Counted from the first letter of the stretch, positions 44,657-54,102 are shown. The stretch: 64,000 bases of DNA from Allocoprococcus comes (GCF_013300725.1 NZ_JAAIMM010000006.1:62001-126000); one strand, 5' to 3'. A program made the numbers and translations. Notes: a model not told the origin generated them from the letters alone.

Positions 44657-45244
44657 CTATCGATATTCAAGTACATTTTCCAGCTGCTTTCTTGGCCGCG
44701 ATGCCGGTTCCTCATCCGGCACACCAAGTGCAACTGCACCTACAAGCTGGTTTTCTGTACCAATATATTCTACCAGTTCATCATATGCGAAGCAGGTATT
44801 GGCAATCCACAAAGTTCCAAGCCCCAGCTCTGTTGCACGGAGCAACATATTTTCTACCGATGCTCCAATAGATAAAGAATCGCAGATTTCTGAAACCCTC
44901 TTATCTGTATCAATATTCTCGTACGGTGTGCGTCCATTCTCATTTAAGATTATAATCGTCACCGGAGCCTCTCGCATAATCTGTAACGTATGAAATGCAT
45001 CCGGCAATCCAAACGCTGACTCTGGTAATAAAGCCTTGCCGGACTTTTCTCGGACAAGCCCTCTCTCCATGGCATCAAGCAGATGCTCTTTTGAGGCTCC
45101 TGTATACACAATGTATTTCCATGGCTGCCGGTTCTTCGCAGACGGTGCCAGAATACCAGCTTTTACAATCTCTTCAATCACTGATTTTTCTATTTTATCC
45201 GGTTTGTATTTACGGATACTTCTTCTTTTCTCTATACTGTCCAT
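44657..45244 (-). CDS. Nitroreductase-family protein
   Basis: 195 residues, FMN-dependent oxidoreductase fold: EKRRSIRKYKPDKIEKSVIEE, APSAKNRQPWKYIVY, and GLGTLWIANTCFAY. Small one-domain form that reduces nitro compounds, quinones or flavins with NAD(P)H. It stands alone, downstream of the CotF-like gene and its terminator. Confidence 0.88.
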   Translation of the reverse strand: MDSIEKRRSIRKYKPDKIEKSVIEEIVKAGILAPSAKNRQPWKYIVYTGASKEHLLDAMERGLVREKSGKALLPESAFGLPDAFHTLQIMREAPVTIIILNENGRTPYENIDTDKRVSEICDSLSIGASVENMLLRATELGLGTLWIANTCFAYDELVEYIGTENQLVGAVALGVPDEEPASRPRKQLENVLEYR

Positions 45245-45345
45245 TTTTTGTTCCTGTCATTTTTTGCTGTTGATTCGTATACATCCGTATTTTATCATAT
45301 CTTTCTGAAATGTAAAAAGATTTTCTTCCTAAAAAATCACTAAAA

Positions 45346-45388
45346 AAATCCCGGAAGCCCAACATCTGAACTCCCGGAATTTTTTCTT
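45346..45388 (-). terminator. Terminator after the CotF-like gene
   Basis: Minus strand AAATTCCGGGAG pairs with CTTCCGGGATTTTTT across a roughly 15-nt loop. Confidence 0.7.
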
Positions 45389-45396
45389 CTTTTCCT

Positions 45397-45855
45397 CTAA
45401 ACCATCCCGTTTACCATCTTATATTTATACAGCATCTCAGCATGGTTCTGTTCTTCTACCTGGATATCCGCCAGTAATTTTCTCAGCTTCGTATCGCCAA
45501 ATGCAAATACGTCGGAGTTATATTCTCCGGATACCAGCTTTTCCGTCGCTATACAGTCTGTTGCAAGAAATGCATCCTGCATCTTGTCTTCAGGAGAACT
45601 CATAGCTGTATAAGTAGCTTTCGGCTCATAATCCCGTCCGTCAGTGTCATTACAATTGCACTCCGGCACTGTACCGTTCAATACTTTTTCCAACGATTCA
45701 TAGTGTTCTTTTTCCTTGTTCTGCAATGTCTGGAATAAGCTTTTCAGCTCCGGATCCTTTGCCTGACCGGCATACATTCCGTATTTTTCCACACAACTTT
45801 TCTCCTGTGTCTGCAAATCTTCAATCGTTGCTCGTTCCTTCTCATTTAATACCAT
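45397..45855 (-). CDS. CotF-like/ferritin-like spore coat protein
   Basis: 152 residues from ATG 45855 (GAGAGGAAG upstream). Two long helical pairs with carboxylate-His patterns (DLQTQEKSCVEKYGMYA, QNKEKEHYESLEKVL, ATEKLVSGEYN, IQVEEQNHAEMLYKYK). This resembles the spore-coat CotF family, whose fold is ferritin-like. A Cys-rich CNCND stretch sits in the middle. A rubrerythrin-type oxidoreductase role is the alternative. Confidence 0.72.
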   Translation of the reverse strand: MVLNEKERATIEDLQTQEKSCVEKYGMYAGQAKDPELKSLFQTLQNKEKEHYESLEKVLNGTVPECNCNDTDGRDYEPKATYTAMSSPEDKMQDAFLATDCIATEKLVSGEYNSDVFAFGDTKLRKLLADIQVEEQNHAEMLYKYKMVNGMV

Positions 45856-46002
45856 GATTTTCAGCTTCCTCTCTTCGTTTTTCAATGGTATTATCTGTCT
45901 GGATCTGCGGATTTATTCATCTTCCCTGAAAAAACTATCCGGAAAATATATTTCTCAACTTTTACCTGAATTTATAATATTCAGTTTTTCACTTTCCCCC
46001 AT

Positions 46003-46386
46003 CTACAATAATCCGATCAGCTCTTCATATCCGCTTCTCTTTGCCAGCATTTGCAGCCCATCGAAGACCTCTTCTTCCGAATAATCATGCTCTTTCAGAA
46101 AAGCTTCTCCTTTTTCACTGACATAGCCATAGAACCAGATTGCTTCCTCTACCGCTTCTCTGCTTGTATAGTCCATCTCATCAAGAAGCAGATTCTCCGC
46201 CTCGTTGATTTCTCCGTTATCAATCATTTTTTTCCACTGATTCACATTGTCACCGGAAACTTCGTACTTATTCTCTGCATCAAGCTCTACCTGTTTGTAA
46301 GTTTTTCCAAGTGCAACTGTAACCAGAACCCGGATGACTTCTTTGATCATCCGCATGATATAATCTTGCTCATCCTGAAATCCCAT
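46003..46386 (-). CDS. Small helical protein, DUF6483-like
   Basis: 127 residues starting MGFQDEQDYIMRMIKEVIRVLV, followed by acidic helices (GEINEAENLLLDEMDYTSREAVEEAIWFY kept as description of pattern). This N-terminus and TPR-like rest resemble the DUF6483 family of Lachnospiraceae, of unknown role. Follows the DUF3169 gene by 17 bases. Confidence 0.6.
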   Translation of the reverse strand: MGFQDEQDYIMRMIKEVIRVLVTVALGKTYKQVELDAENKYEVSGDNVNQWKKMIDNGEINEAENLLLDEMDYTSREAVEEAIWFYGYVSEKGEAFLKEHDYSEEEVFDGLQMLAKRSGYEELIGLL

Positions 46387-46403
46387 CTGTCATTCCTCCT
46401 GTT

Positions 46404-47192
46404 CTATGAAATCTTTCTTTTTCTAAGCTGTACGCAGGAATGTGTATAAGAAAACGTACTGACCAGATAAATAACGCCTACTACTATTACAGCCAGAAGC
46501 CCTGTATTAAAGAACAGATGCAGAAGCATTGTAATAACTAACAATATTCCAATCGTTCTTTGCATCATTACATACGTATGATAAGCACTTTTATAAATTA
46601 CCTCCTTTTCTGCTTCATCACAACTCCCCAGGAATTCCTTCTGGAATCCCTTTGAAAATGGATCTCCCTGCTTTTCCGGATGGATTTTCTGTACCAGTTT
46701 TACATACCGGGTCTGCGCAATCGCATTATAAAAATAACAAATGATAAATATAATGCAAGAAACTAAGAACTGCCCTCTTCTCTGATCCGATACTTCCTGA
46801 ATATAGCGGATAGAATAACCGGTAGACAAGATAACAAAACACAGAACCTGTGATACGACACCTAAATTAACCAGAATGCCGCCCCATCTCTCTTCTTCAT
46901 ATTCCCACTTATCACATTCTTCATCTTCTGTTTCCAGAATTTTAACTCCAATCTTCTTTAATCTGTTATAACAATATTCTCCTCCAAGCACTGTAATAAC
47001 AGTTATCAGACTCAGCAGCGGCAACATTATCTTCGTGATCACAACCAGAAAACTGCCTGTTACACCTGTCATATTTTCGCCAAATGTAAAATATAATTTG
47101 CCCGTTACGCCTCCAATAACCATACCAATTATCACCAGTAAAAACATTTTTATAACTCCATTTTTATAACTTGCCCTCTTTTTACTCTTCAT
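46404..47192 (-). CDS. DUF3169 membrane protein
   Basis: 262 residues if started at ATG 47192, overlapping the end of the XRE gene by 11 bases. Six TM helices in pairs around 15-35, 50-75, 115-140, 150-170, 220-255. Arrangement and pairing with a small XRE regulator are typical of DUF3169 genes in Firmicutes, function unknown. The segment FSKGFQKEFLGSCDEAEK before the last pair is family-like. Confidence 0.72.
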   Translation of the reverse strand: MKSKKRASYKNGVIKMFLLVIIGMVIGGVTGKLYFTFGENMTGVTGSFLVVITKIMLPLLSLITVITVLGGEYCYNRLKKIGVKILETEDEECDKWEYEEERWGGILVNLGVVSQVLCFVILSTGYSIRYIQEVSDQRRGQFLVSCIIFIICYFYNAIAQTRYVKLVQKIHPEKQGDPFSKGFQKEFLGSCDEAEKEVIYKSAYHTYVMMQRTIGILLVITMLLHLFFNTGLLAVIVVGVIYLVSTFSYTHSCVQLRKRKIS

Positions 47193-47409
47193 CGTCCTCA
47201 TCCTCTTCATACTCAAATATATCTTCTACTGTTACCCTGCAGATCTTTGCCAGCTTCAGTGCCAGTGTCACCGATGGTGAATAATCGCCTCTCTCGATCA
47301 GGCTGATCGTCTGCCTAGACACCCCGGCAAGCTTTCCCATCTCCGTCTGGTTAATCCCAAGATCAGATCTGTACTCCTTTAATTTATTTAATAACGGCAC
47401 TTTTTCCAT
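47182..47409 (-). CDS. Small XRE-family regulator
   Basis: 75 residues, a single Cro/C1 HTH (NQTEMGKLAGVSRQTISLIE) and an acidic tail EYEEDEDDEE. Such short regulators control the adjacent membrane gene. AAAGGGGTG precedes the ATG. A direct-repeat-like TTGACAACTTT element (twice, TTGTCA..) occurs just upstream. Confidence 0.85.
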   Translation of the reverse strand: MEKVPLLNKLKEYRSDLGINQTEMGKLAGVSRQTISLIERGDYSPSVTLALKLAKICRVTVEDIFEYEEDEDDEE

Positions 47410-47541
47410 TCACCCCTTTCTGTTTTGACAACTTTCCTTGTCACATTTACTATATCATTGACAACTTTTTTTGTCAATTCATTTTATTTAAAATAATAAA
47501 TCACTTTTTACTAACAAATTTCCTCTTCCTCAAAAAACAAA

Positions 47542-47638
47542 ACGCCATTCCTGGCAAATGCTATACCGTCTTCCAGATCAATTACTTTTTAATCTTTCCT
47601 GTCTGAAAAAAGCCAGCATTTTGCCAGAATTGGCGTTT
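47542..47638. repeat. Inverted repeat downstream of the symporter pseudogene
   Basis: ACGCCATTCCTGGCAAATGCT (47542-47562) and AGCATTTTGCCAGAATTGGCG (47615-47635) are inverted with 2-3 mismatches over 21 bases and 52 bases between. It could be an old terminator of the symporter gene or the ends of a small mobile element. Confidence 0.5.
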
Positions 47639-47677
47639 CTCTATCACGAGATGTATTTTACATCTCCACTATTCCAA

Positions 47678-48486
47678 CTATTTATTTTTTTCGTACTTCC
47701 TCAATTCTTCCAGTGCCTCTCCTCCCATAAGATACAAGGTCACAATATTAAAAATCGTCATAAGTCCGATTCCCACATCGCCAAGATCCCATACAATGTG
47801 ATAAGCCGCAATTCCTCCGACAAAGAGCATCACAAGTGCAAGAACTTTATATGCTGTCTGCCAACACCATTTATCCCCGAAAAGATATGCCACATTTCCT
47901 CTTGCATAAAACAGGATTCCAAGAAATGTTGAAAAACTGAAAAGGAACAATGTCACTGCAATAAAGATAACACCTGCTTTACCGAGATGATAATTCATTG
48001 CTGTCTGCAAAAGTTCCATTCCTTCCAGCCCTGCTATCATCTTTTCCGGAACAAGAAGCATGATCATTGCCGTACAGCTACAGATCACAATCGTATCTAT
48101 AAATACACCCAGTGCCTGCGTAAGTCCTGCTTTGACCGGCGTATCACATTCTGCTGCTGCAGCCGCACAAGGTGCTGAACCGGATCCTGCTTCGTTAGAA
48201 AATAACAGACTGCCATAATCGGAACCAGGATATCCAGAACTTTTACCGTAGCATTTTTCCGAAGTACAATCATTGCTGCAACAACGACCAGAAGAACCGT
48301 GGTATAGATTGGCGGAATCCCAAATGCATTTTCAAAAGAAGATGCAACGGAATTACTGATCACCTGACTGATTCCACACCAGCAGATCAGACCTGAAATT
48401 GCAAATAATACTGCAATCCACACGTGCTTTTTCTTCTTTCCGGTACGCTGCTCTGCATAACGATGCATATAATATGCCGGACAGGT
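47678..48486 (-). pseudogene. Sodium:alanine symporter (AlsT/AgcS) pseudogene
   Basis: Frame 1 (48486 to about 48215) reads CPAYYMHRYAEQ, ISQVISNSVASSFENAFGIPP and VKVLDILVPIMAVCYF; frame 2 resumes with FSNEAGSGSAPCAAAAAECD (about 48210) and runs to the stop at 47678 (ECDTPVKAGLTQALGVFIDT, LGDVGIGLMTIFNI). About 55-60 residues between MAVCYF and the family's SNEAG motif are missing and the frame is lost. The N-terminal third is cut away where an IS1182-type fragment begins. Not functional. Confidence 0.88.
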
Positions 48487-49134
48487 ATGAAACTTTGTAT
48501 CAATAGTGAGTACGCACCAGAGTATCTGAAGGAAGCTGCTGAACAGTATGCAGAAGTCTGGCAGATTAATGAAGCAATGTTTGTTCATGGCAGGGGACAT
48601 CGAAAAACTACACAACAACGTCATTATGAGAAACTCAAAGAGTATGCTGCTAAGTTGGAAGAATACGTGGAAAAAATCAAAATCTGTGGAGAAGATCGCA
48701 ACAGCTACTCGAAAACAGATCATTCAGCCACTTTTATGCGAATCAAGACAGATTACATGGGAAATGACCAGTTGCTTCCAGCTTATAATGTACAGGTCGG
48801 TGTTGCAGATGAATATATTGCGGTTGTTGATGTAAATCAGTATCGCTCAGATATGGATTGTTTTATTCCATTAATGAACAAGTTTTATACTACATATGGT
48901 TTCTATCCGAAGTACCCAGTAGCAAATGCCGGATATGGTTCTTACAATAATTACATCTTCTGTGAGCAACAGGGAATGGAAAAATATATGAAGTTTCCCA
49001 TGTTCAAGAAAGAGACTACTGACAAGAAGTATCATGAAGATCCATTTCGTGCAGTAAATTTTCCAATCTGGAAAGACGGAATCATGCGTTGCCCAAACGG
49101 GAAAAAGTTGCAACTGCCGCATAGGATTTCATAA
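48487..49134 (+). mobile_element. IS1182-family transposase fragment
   Basis: Translates to an internal piece of an IS1182-type DDE transposase: HRKTTQQRHYEKLKEYA, RNSYSKTDHSATFMRIKTD and LLPAYNVQVGVADEYI, then FYPKYPVANAGYGSYNN. Start and C-terminal thirds are missing and no clear terminal repeats are seen. Its left end coincides with the truncated end of the symporter, so it was involved in the rearrangement or arrived in the same event. Confidence 0.85.
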
Positions 49135-49204
49135 TAGCATTCTTATTGGGTAAGGGGAGTTATACACTTTTTTATAAAATATAACAACTGTTGCATCCAA
49201 AAAC

Positions 49205-49250
49205 AAAAGGACGCATGAAAAAACTTTCGTTTCACACGCCCTTTTTGACA
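49205..49250 (-). terminator. Terminator after ArAE copy 2
   Basis: Minus strand GGGCGTGTGAAA pairs imperfectly with TTTTCATGCGTCC, followed by TTTTGTTTTT. The stem sequence GGGCGTGTGAAA is also used in the hydrogenase terminator at 20471. Confidence 0.7.
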
Positions 49251-49259
49251 AATGAGAGC

Positions 49260-50258
49260 TTAATTATCCCAGTATAATTTTCGCTTTTTATCATCCAGCC
49301 CATCCACAAACCTTCTTTTGAATACAAGGAATTCTTCCAGATCCATCAGAATATGGTACAGCATCGCACGGCTCTCAAATTCCTCTCTGGTCTTTGGAAG
49401 TGGATTTTTCCTGATAATCACAAAAAGTTCATGTAGTTCATCCAACTGAGCCGTCGGAACTGTATGTTCCTTCACACATACCAGCATATCAAACACATAA
49501 CTCGAAATGATCATTGCCTCATCTGGCATATGTCTGATTTTCTTCATCTCATAATGTAAGTTATGGATCACGTTGCACTGCTTCATCCGCATTTCAAAAT
49601 AATCGATATAGTATCCCGGATGTGACTGAAATGTATTATCCTGATATTCATAGGCATCCTGGATAAAGCCCTGAACCTCTTTTTCCAGCGCACAGATATC
49701 ATCCCATACATTTCTCTGCATTTCCTTATTCGCCAGATATGCCGAGATCTCTCCAAGTATCATCTGCAGACGTTCTTCTGTATATCGCATATTTTCAACC
49801 AACGCCTTGCGCTGACTTCCATAATCATAAAACAAGTTCAGGACCAGTGCCATCGTAATTCCGATCAATACCAGCATAAATTCATTTGCAATGAAATCAA
49901 ATTCAAAATCTCTGACTTCCAGAAAATGCATTCCGATCAGTGCATTTACGGAAATCGTCGCTCCCCATCCAAGCATCTCTGCGATAATAACCACAAAAAA
50001 CACATAAATACCATATGCCATCCATTCTGATTCTACTGCTGAGAATATAATAAGTGCCATAAGTGCTGAAATTATAAATGTCACAACCCTCGCTACCGAT
50101 AATTTGACAGTTTTCCACTTTGTAGTCACCATCGTAAGAAGCGCAACACTTCCTGCCGCCAGTGAATACTTCAGTCCACACAGATTGGCTATGTAAATCG
50201 CCATACTGCTTCCTATCGCAATTTTTAGTGCCTGCATCCCGATCTTTTTACTTTTCAT
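49260..50258 (-). CDS. Aromatic acid exporter (ArAE/FUSC-like), copy 2
   Basis: 332 residues starting MKSKKIGMQALKIAIGSS, aligning without gaps to copy 1 at 41550-42548. Differences are scattered and mostly conservative (LIGLKY/LCGLKY, VMAMII/LMALII, RKMPEE/RHMPDE). Even the upstream 90 bases with GATACCGAGA and the ribosome site are shared, so the duplicated unit includes the promoter. Silent-site divergence is evident, so the copies are not a recent identical duplication. Confidence 0.85.
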   Translation of the reverse strand: MKSKKIGMQALKIAIGSSMAIYIANLCGLKYSLAAGSVALLTMVTTKWKTVKLSVARVVTFIISALMALIIFSAVESEWMAYGIYVFFVVIIAEMLGWGATISVNALIGMHFLEVRDFEFDFIANEFMLVLIGITMALVLNLFYDYGSQRKALVENMRYTEERLQMILGEISAYLANKEMQRNVWDDICALEKEVQGFIQDAYEYQDNTFQSHPGYYIDYFEMRMKQCNVIHNLHYEMKKIRHMPDEAMIISSYVFDMLVCVKEHTVPTAQLDELHELFVIIRKNPLPKTREEFESRAMLYHILMDLEEFLVFKRRFVDGLDDKKRKLYWDN

Positions 50259-50416
50259 TATTCCTCCCGTGATCTCATGCACATATTCCTATGAATTCTG
50301 TGCACTTGATTTTATATCCATATTTATGATACCGAGAACAGGATAACTATGTCAAATATTTTTTTACGTAGTGTTCTTCTGAAAATGCAGGCAACAAAAA
50401 ACAGGCTTTTCCGACA

Positions 50417-50462
50417 AAAAATCGCTTGCCGGCAGATAAGTTTCTGCCGGCAAGCGATTTTA
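50417..50462 (-). terminator. Terminator after the 492-residue lipoprotein gene
   Basis: AAAATCGCTTGCCGGCAGA pairs with TCTGCCGGCAAGCGATTTT, a 19-bp perfect helix with 6-nt loop; T-rich on both sides. Confidence 0.9.
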
Positions 50463-50471
50463 TTTTTTCAA

Positions 50472-51950
50472 TTAAAATCCTGTCAATCTGAAAAACATTA
50501 ATTCATTTGCTGATCCGTCGTCTCGTTCCTGTGTCAGCATAATTAACAGAGAGCCGTCATCTAAAAGCTGCATATCTTCCAGCCATGGATAACTGACACC
50601 AAATATGTCCTTTGTAGAAATTGCACCTACGTGCGTTCCATCTTTTGCCCAAAATTGTATTTCGCGCATATTTCCATCTGCAGCCACAAAACCATTTTCT
50701 GTTTCCGCCATGCCCGTAATGGAACCAAGCTTGTCCGGAGAACTGATATCGTCTCCACCTAATTTCAAAAGCTGATTGCCATCATAATCATAGACAACAA
50801 TTTTTGTGCCTTCTTCTTCCGCAGCCATGGAACCGGCAACCATAATATGACTATTCGTGATCTGTACGTCATCTATCATGGAAAATAGTCCCTTGCGCTC
50901 TTCATCTTTATTTAATCCGGTCAGTATCCACGGTTCTGCTGTCAGGTTACCGCCTTGATTCGCAATCTTCTGAGTATCACTGTTCACCCAGAAACTGATT
51001 CCCCATTCTCCGGATGGATGCATATTCAGATCTCCGTCTACTGTTGTCTGAAGTGCCTTTTTCCCATCTTTTACGCCAATTACATCTCCAATTCCAGGCG
51101 AAAGATATAACATTCCACTGCTGTCCCCAGACAAATATTCAAAATCATCGTCTAACTCCATCGAAGATACGAATTCGAGTCCACTTTCTGAATATTCATA
51201 AGTATCCAGTTTGTTCTCCAGCAAATGGAATACCTGATTGCCCTGTTTTACAAACTGATGATCCATAATCTGCATAACGCCCTGTGCTTCTTTAAATGGG
51301 ATATATTCCGGAACGATTGTATAAGAACCTACCATCTGCTCTGCCAATACAGGTTCAAAAGGCTCTCCCTCCCATGGCCATGGTGCGTCTTTATTTCCTT
51401 CATCCTCTAATTTCAGCACAATTCCTTCTAACAATTCTTTGTCAGAATCATCTATTTCCTGTCCTCTTACTCTGATATCATAGGATGTGCCAGACTGTTC
51501 ATAACGATACATATACGTTTTTTCTATGGAATTACTTTCCGGCATTGCTGTATATTCTGCATTTCCTATTGTTACAGTGTCCATTTTCCCTTCAGCATAT
51601 GCCTCTAAATCCACTCCAAAGGCAATTAAACTCTTTCGATATGTATATGCCTCCTCCTTGGTCGCTTCTATAGAAATGACATTCTCGGATCCATCTACTG
51701 TATCTCCATCAAAAAATCTAACGTAAGAATATTCTTCATCTTTCTTCATATTCTCTTTATCGTAGTTCCATGCCTTCGGATAATACACTGTAAATAAACT
51801 TAATTTAAGACTTTCTCTGTCTTTAAATTCTGTTTCTTCCTGCTCCGCTTTTTCCGATTTTTTCTTCTCCGGATTCTTTTTTTGTCCACATGCCGCTATC
51901 ATCATCATGCATATCATGATACACAGCACACACCATAGTTTCTTTTTCAT
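50472..51950 (-). CDS. Large lipoprotein of unknown function
   Basis: 492 residues with a lipoprotein signal (CIMICMMMIAACGQKK), charged linker, a first domain of about 150 residues (LFTVYYPKAWNYDKENM, resembling PsbP-like lipoprotein domains) and a C-terminal region with repeated beta strands (EYLSGDSSGMLYLSPGIGDV, NSHIMVAGSMAAEEEG, DGNQLLKLGGDD, FVAADGNMREIQFWAKDG, DMQLLDDGSLLIML) that looks like a beta propeller. Surface-exposed; binding role likely. No enzyme motif recognised. Confidence 0.7.
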   Translation of the reverse strand: MKKKLWCVLCIMICMMMIAACGQKKNPEKKKSEKAEQEETEFKDRESLKLSLFTVYYPKAWNYDKENMKKDEEYSYVRFFDGDTVDGSENVISIEATKEEAYTYRKSLIAFGVDLEAYAEGKMDTVTIGNAEYTAMPESNSIEKTYMYRYEQSGTSYDIRVRGQEIDDSDKELLEGIVLKLEDEGNKDAPWPWEGEPFEPVLAEQMVGSYTIVPEYIPFKEAQGVMQIMDHQFVKQGNQVFHLLENKLDTYEYSESGLEFVSSMELDDDFEYLSGDSSGMLYLSPGIGDVIGVKDGKKALQTTVDGDLNMHPSGEWGISFWVNSDTQKIANQGGNLTAEPWILTGLNKDEERKGLFSMIDDVQITNSHIMVAGSMAAEEEGTKIVVYDYDGNQLLKLGGDDISSPDKLGSITGMAETENGFVAADGNMREIQFWAKDGTHVGAISTKDIFGVSYPWLEDMQLLDDGSLLIMLTQERDDGSANELMFFRLTGF

Positions 51951-51990
51951 GGTGTCTTCCCTCCCTTCATGATTTCCACATCCTTTTCAG

Positions 51991-52731
51991 TTATTCACTG
52001 TCGCTTTTTACACAGTGGAATGTATAGTAGTCATTATCATCACTGTAGTCTACTTTCAAAGTATCATCGTCATTTATCATCACTGTAAGAGATGGATTTT
52101 CTGATTCAATCGAACAATATCCCAGTGCAACTGACCATGGGAAAGTCCCAATCTCCTCCCCTTTATAAATAACTGTTACATTACGGTCACTTTTGAAATC
52201 AAGACGCAGTGCATCATTGATGTTGTCTACTCCTTCCATAGAAGTCTGAGGTCCGTCTCCTAAAAGTTCTTCCACGCTTTCAGCGGCCCACTTACCTATG
52301 ACTACACTTTCCTCCTCTGTCAGATAGAGCGAAGGATCCATTGCATCTGTTCCATCCTTTGCAAAAATCACCTTTACTCCCATCTCGAGCATATTATCAA
52401 AAGAAATAATATCTTTTCCGATGATTCCCACCATCTCTTCTCCTTCGATGCTCAAGATAAACTGATCATCTTCGACAGACCATTTTCCATTCCCGGTAGT
52501 GTCTCCAACTGAAAAGGAAACTTTTCCGTTGTTTTTCACTTCAAATTCAAAAGCACCTCCGAAAACTTCATCTATACTGACAGACATTCCCATCATCTGA
52601 GCGGACACCGCTACCCATTTTCCTTCATACGGGTTCTTCTCTCCTGTTTTTCCGGAGCCTCCACAACCAGTCAATGCTATCATACTGATGATAAGCACTA
52701 TTCCAAATAACAAATTCAACTTTTTTTTCAT
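51991..52731 (-). CDS. Small lipoprotein of unknown function
   Basis: 246 residues from ATG 52731 (GGGAGA upstream): signal and lipobox (IALTGCGGSG), then an all-beta part with repeating GKWSVEDDQFILSIEGEE, GKWAAESVEELL; two similar lipocalin-like halves seem likely. Follows the AIM24-type gene by 18 bases, so both are in one transcript. Confidence 0.65.
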   Translation of the reverse strand: MKKKLNLLFGIVLIISMIALTGCGGSGKTGEKNPYEGKWVAVSAQMMGMSVSIDEVFGGAFEFEVKNNGKVSFSVGDTTGNGKWSVEDDQFILSIEGEEMVGIIGKDIISFDNMLEMGVKVIFAKDGTDAMDPSLYLTEEESVVIGKWAAESVEELLGDGPQTSMEGVDNINDALRLDFKSDRNVTVIYKGEEIGTFPWSVALGYCSIESENPSLTVMINDDDTLKVDYSDDNDYYTFHCVKSDSE

Positions 52732-52749
52732 AATCTTCTCCCTTTTCAA

Positions 52750-53433
52750 TTACTTTTTATCTGCAAAAAACGGAGTCAGCAATTCTGCCACCTTGCTGAT
52801 TGGCATTGTCTGTAAGATCACCTTTCCCGGTCCTTTCACAACGGTATTAAAAATGCCCTCTCCTCCGATCAGCATATTTTTTACTCCTTTTACGGTTACA
52901 ACATCCATAGTGCAGGTTTCTTCCATTGCCGCTAAGTACCCCGTACTAATCACTATTTCCTGTCCGGCACTCAGATCATATTCCACTGCATGTCCGTCAA
53001 TTTCTACAAATGCAGTTCCATTTCCGCTCAATCTCTGCATAACGAAACCTTCTCCGCCAAATAAGCCTTTTCCTAATTTTTTCTGGAAATGCATGGACAG
53101 TTCCACTCCTTCTTCTGAAGCAAGGAATGCGCTTTTCTGCACAATCATGGAGTGACCGTTGCTAATCTCCAGTGCTTTGATCGCTCCCGGAAAACTTGAT
53201 GCAAATGCAATCATTCCGTCTGCACCTTCTGCGGTATATCTGTTTTGAAATGCAGAATCACCAGACATCATTCTGCCGAACATTTTCTTCATTCCGCCAC
53301 CGGAAATCGTCTCCATTTTCATGTTCGGACTCATCCAGCTCATACTTCCGCTTTCTGTGATCATAGATTCTCCTGCTGCTAATTCACATACGACAACTGG
53401 TAAATTTCCTCCCAAAATCTCATATTTTTTCAT
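52750..53433 (-). CDS. AIM24/TIGR00266-family protein
   Basis: 227 residues. Start MKKYEILGGNLPVVVCELAAGE, then ITESGSMSWMSPNMKMET and GEGFVMQRLSGNGTAFVEI, VISTGYLAAMEETCTMDVV, which is the TIGR00266 trpRNA-binding-attenuation-like beta fold. Function in bacteria unknown. No signal peptide. Lies between the Cys-rich protein and the lipoprotein genes. Confidence 0.85.
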   Translation of the reverse strand: MKKYEILGGNLPVVVCELAAGESMITESGSMSWMSPNMKMETISGGGMKKMFGRMMSGDSAFQNRYTAEGADGMIAFASSFPGAIKALEISNGHSMIVQKSAFLASEEGVELSMHFQKKLGKGLFGGEGFVMQRLSGNGTAFVEIDGHAVEYDLSAGQEIVISTGYLAAMEETCTMDVVTVKGVKNMLIGGEGIFNTVVKGPGKVILQTMPISKVAELLTPFFADKK

Positions 53434-53468
53434 AGTAAAGTTCTCCTTTCTTTTTCATTTTTCTTTTT

Positions 53469-53819
53469 TCATCCTACAACAGTACCTTTTTCATTAAGTT
53501 TTGCGGCACATTGCACACACATATCCAGATCATCACAGATCAAAAAGCAATGGTCACATACAAGGCGCTTACATATCGGACAAATATTAAAGATTTCTTT
53601 CGCCTGATTCAATGCTTTTTGAAATGCTAAATTCTTTTCCCGGTCATAAAGCGTATCATAAATAATCTTCCGATTTTCATTTTCCGGTTTTTTCCCCGCT
53701 TTGGAAAAACGAATTGGTGTGCTTTTCCATACTGTTTTACATTCCATGCAGCATAATGAAAAGCAAAACTCATCCGGTGTAGAACAATCTATTAAATCCT
53801 TCTTCGTAATATATTCCAC
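53469..53819 (-). CDS. Cys-rich zinc-ribbon-like protein
   Basis: 116 residues with CFSLCCMECKTVW and CPICKRLVCDHCFLICDDLDMCVQC: eleven cysteines arranged in CxxC pairs, probably two zinc-ribbon folds. The middle KKPENENRKIIYDTLYDREKN is basic. No known family. It heads the AIM24-lipoprotein unit and ends in GTVVG. Confidence 0.65.
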   Translation of the reverse strand: MEYITKKDLIDCSTPDEFCFSLCCMECKTVWKSTPIRFSKAGKKPENENRKIIYDTLYDREKNLAFQKALNQAKEIFNICPICKRLVCDHCFLICDDLDMCVQCAAKLNEKGTVVG

Positions 53820-54100
53820 ATTTTTAACCTCCTTGTTAACCTCCTTGCTCTATCACCATCCCACTCTCAGTTCTCCCTCCTTATCCATTTCCTTTATTTT
53901 TTTCTTTTATCGGGCGGCCACCATTTCGTAATAAAAGCGTAGCAGATACGGAAAGCAAATACTATGGTCGCCATTCGTATATTATGCTTATTTTTCAAAA
54001 TACGAACGATTAGTATACTATATATAGTGTTTTATTCTTATTTCTCCGCTATATATGCACAATATCTTTTTGTAAAAATATAAAAGAGCTCTATCAGCAA
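53820..54100. other. AT-rich intergenic region
   Basis: About 280 bases upstream of the Cys-rich gene. It includes an imperfect inverted pair GGCGGCCACCAT (53932-53943 region) and ATGGTCGCC (53973 region). No open frame with a ribosome site. Probably holds the promoter of the Cys-rich gene. Confidence 0.4.
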
Positions 54101-54102
54101 AC

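Noticed and set aside
48487-49134. A complete insertion sequence
   Set aside because: Only an internal part of the transposase is present, without terminal inverted repeats or a C-terminal third.
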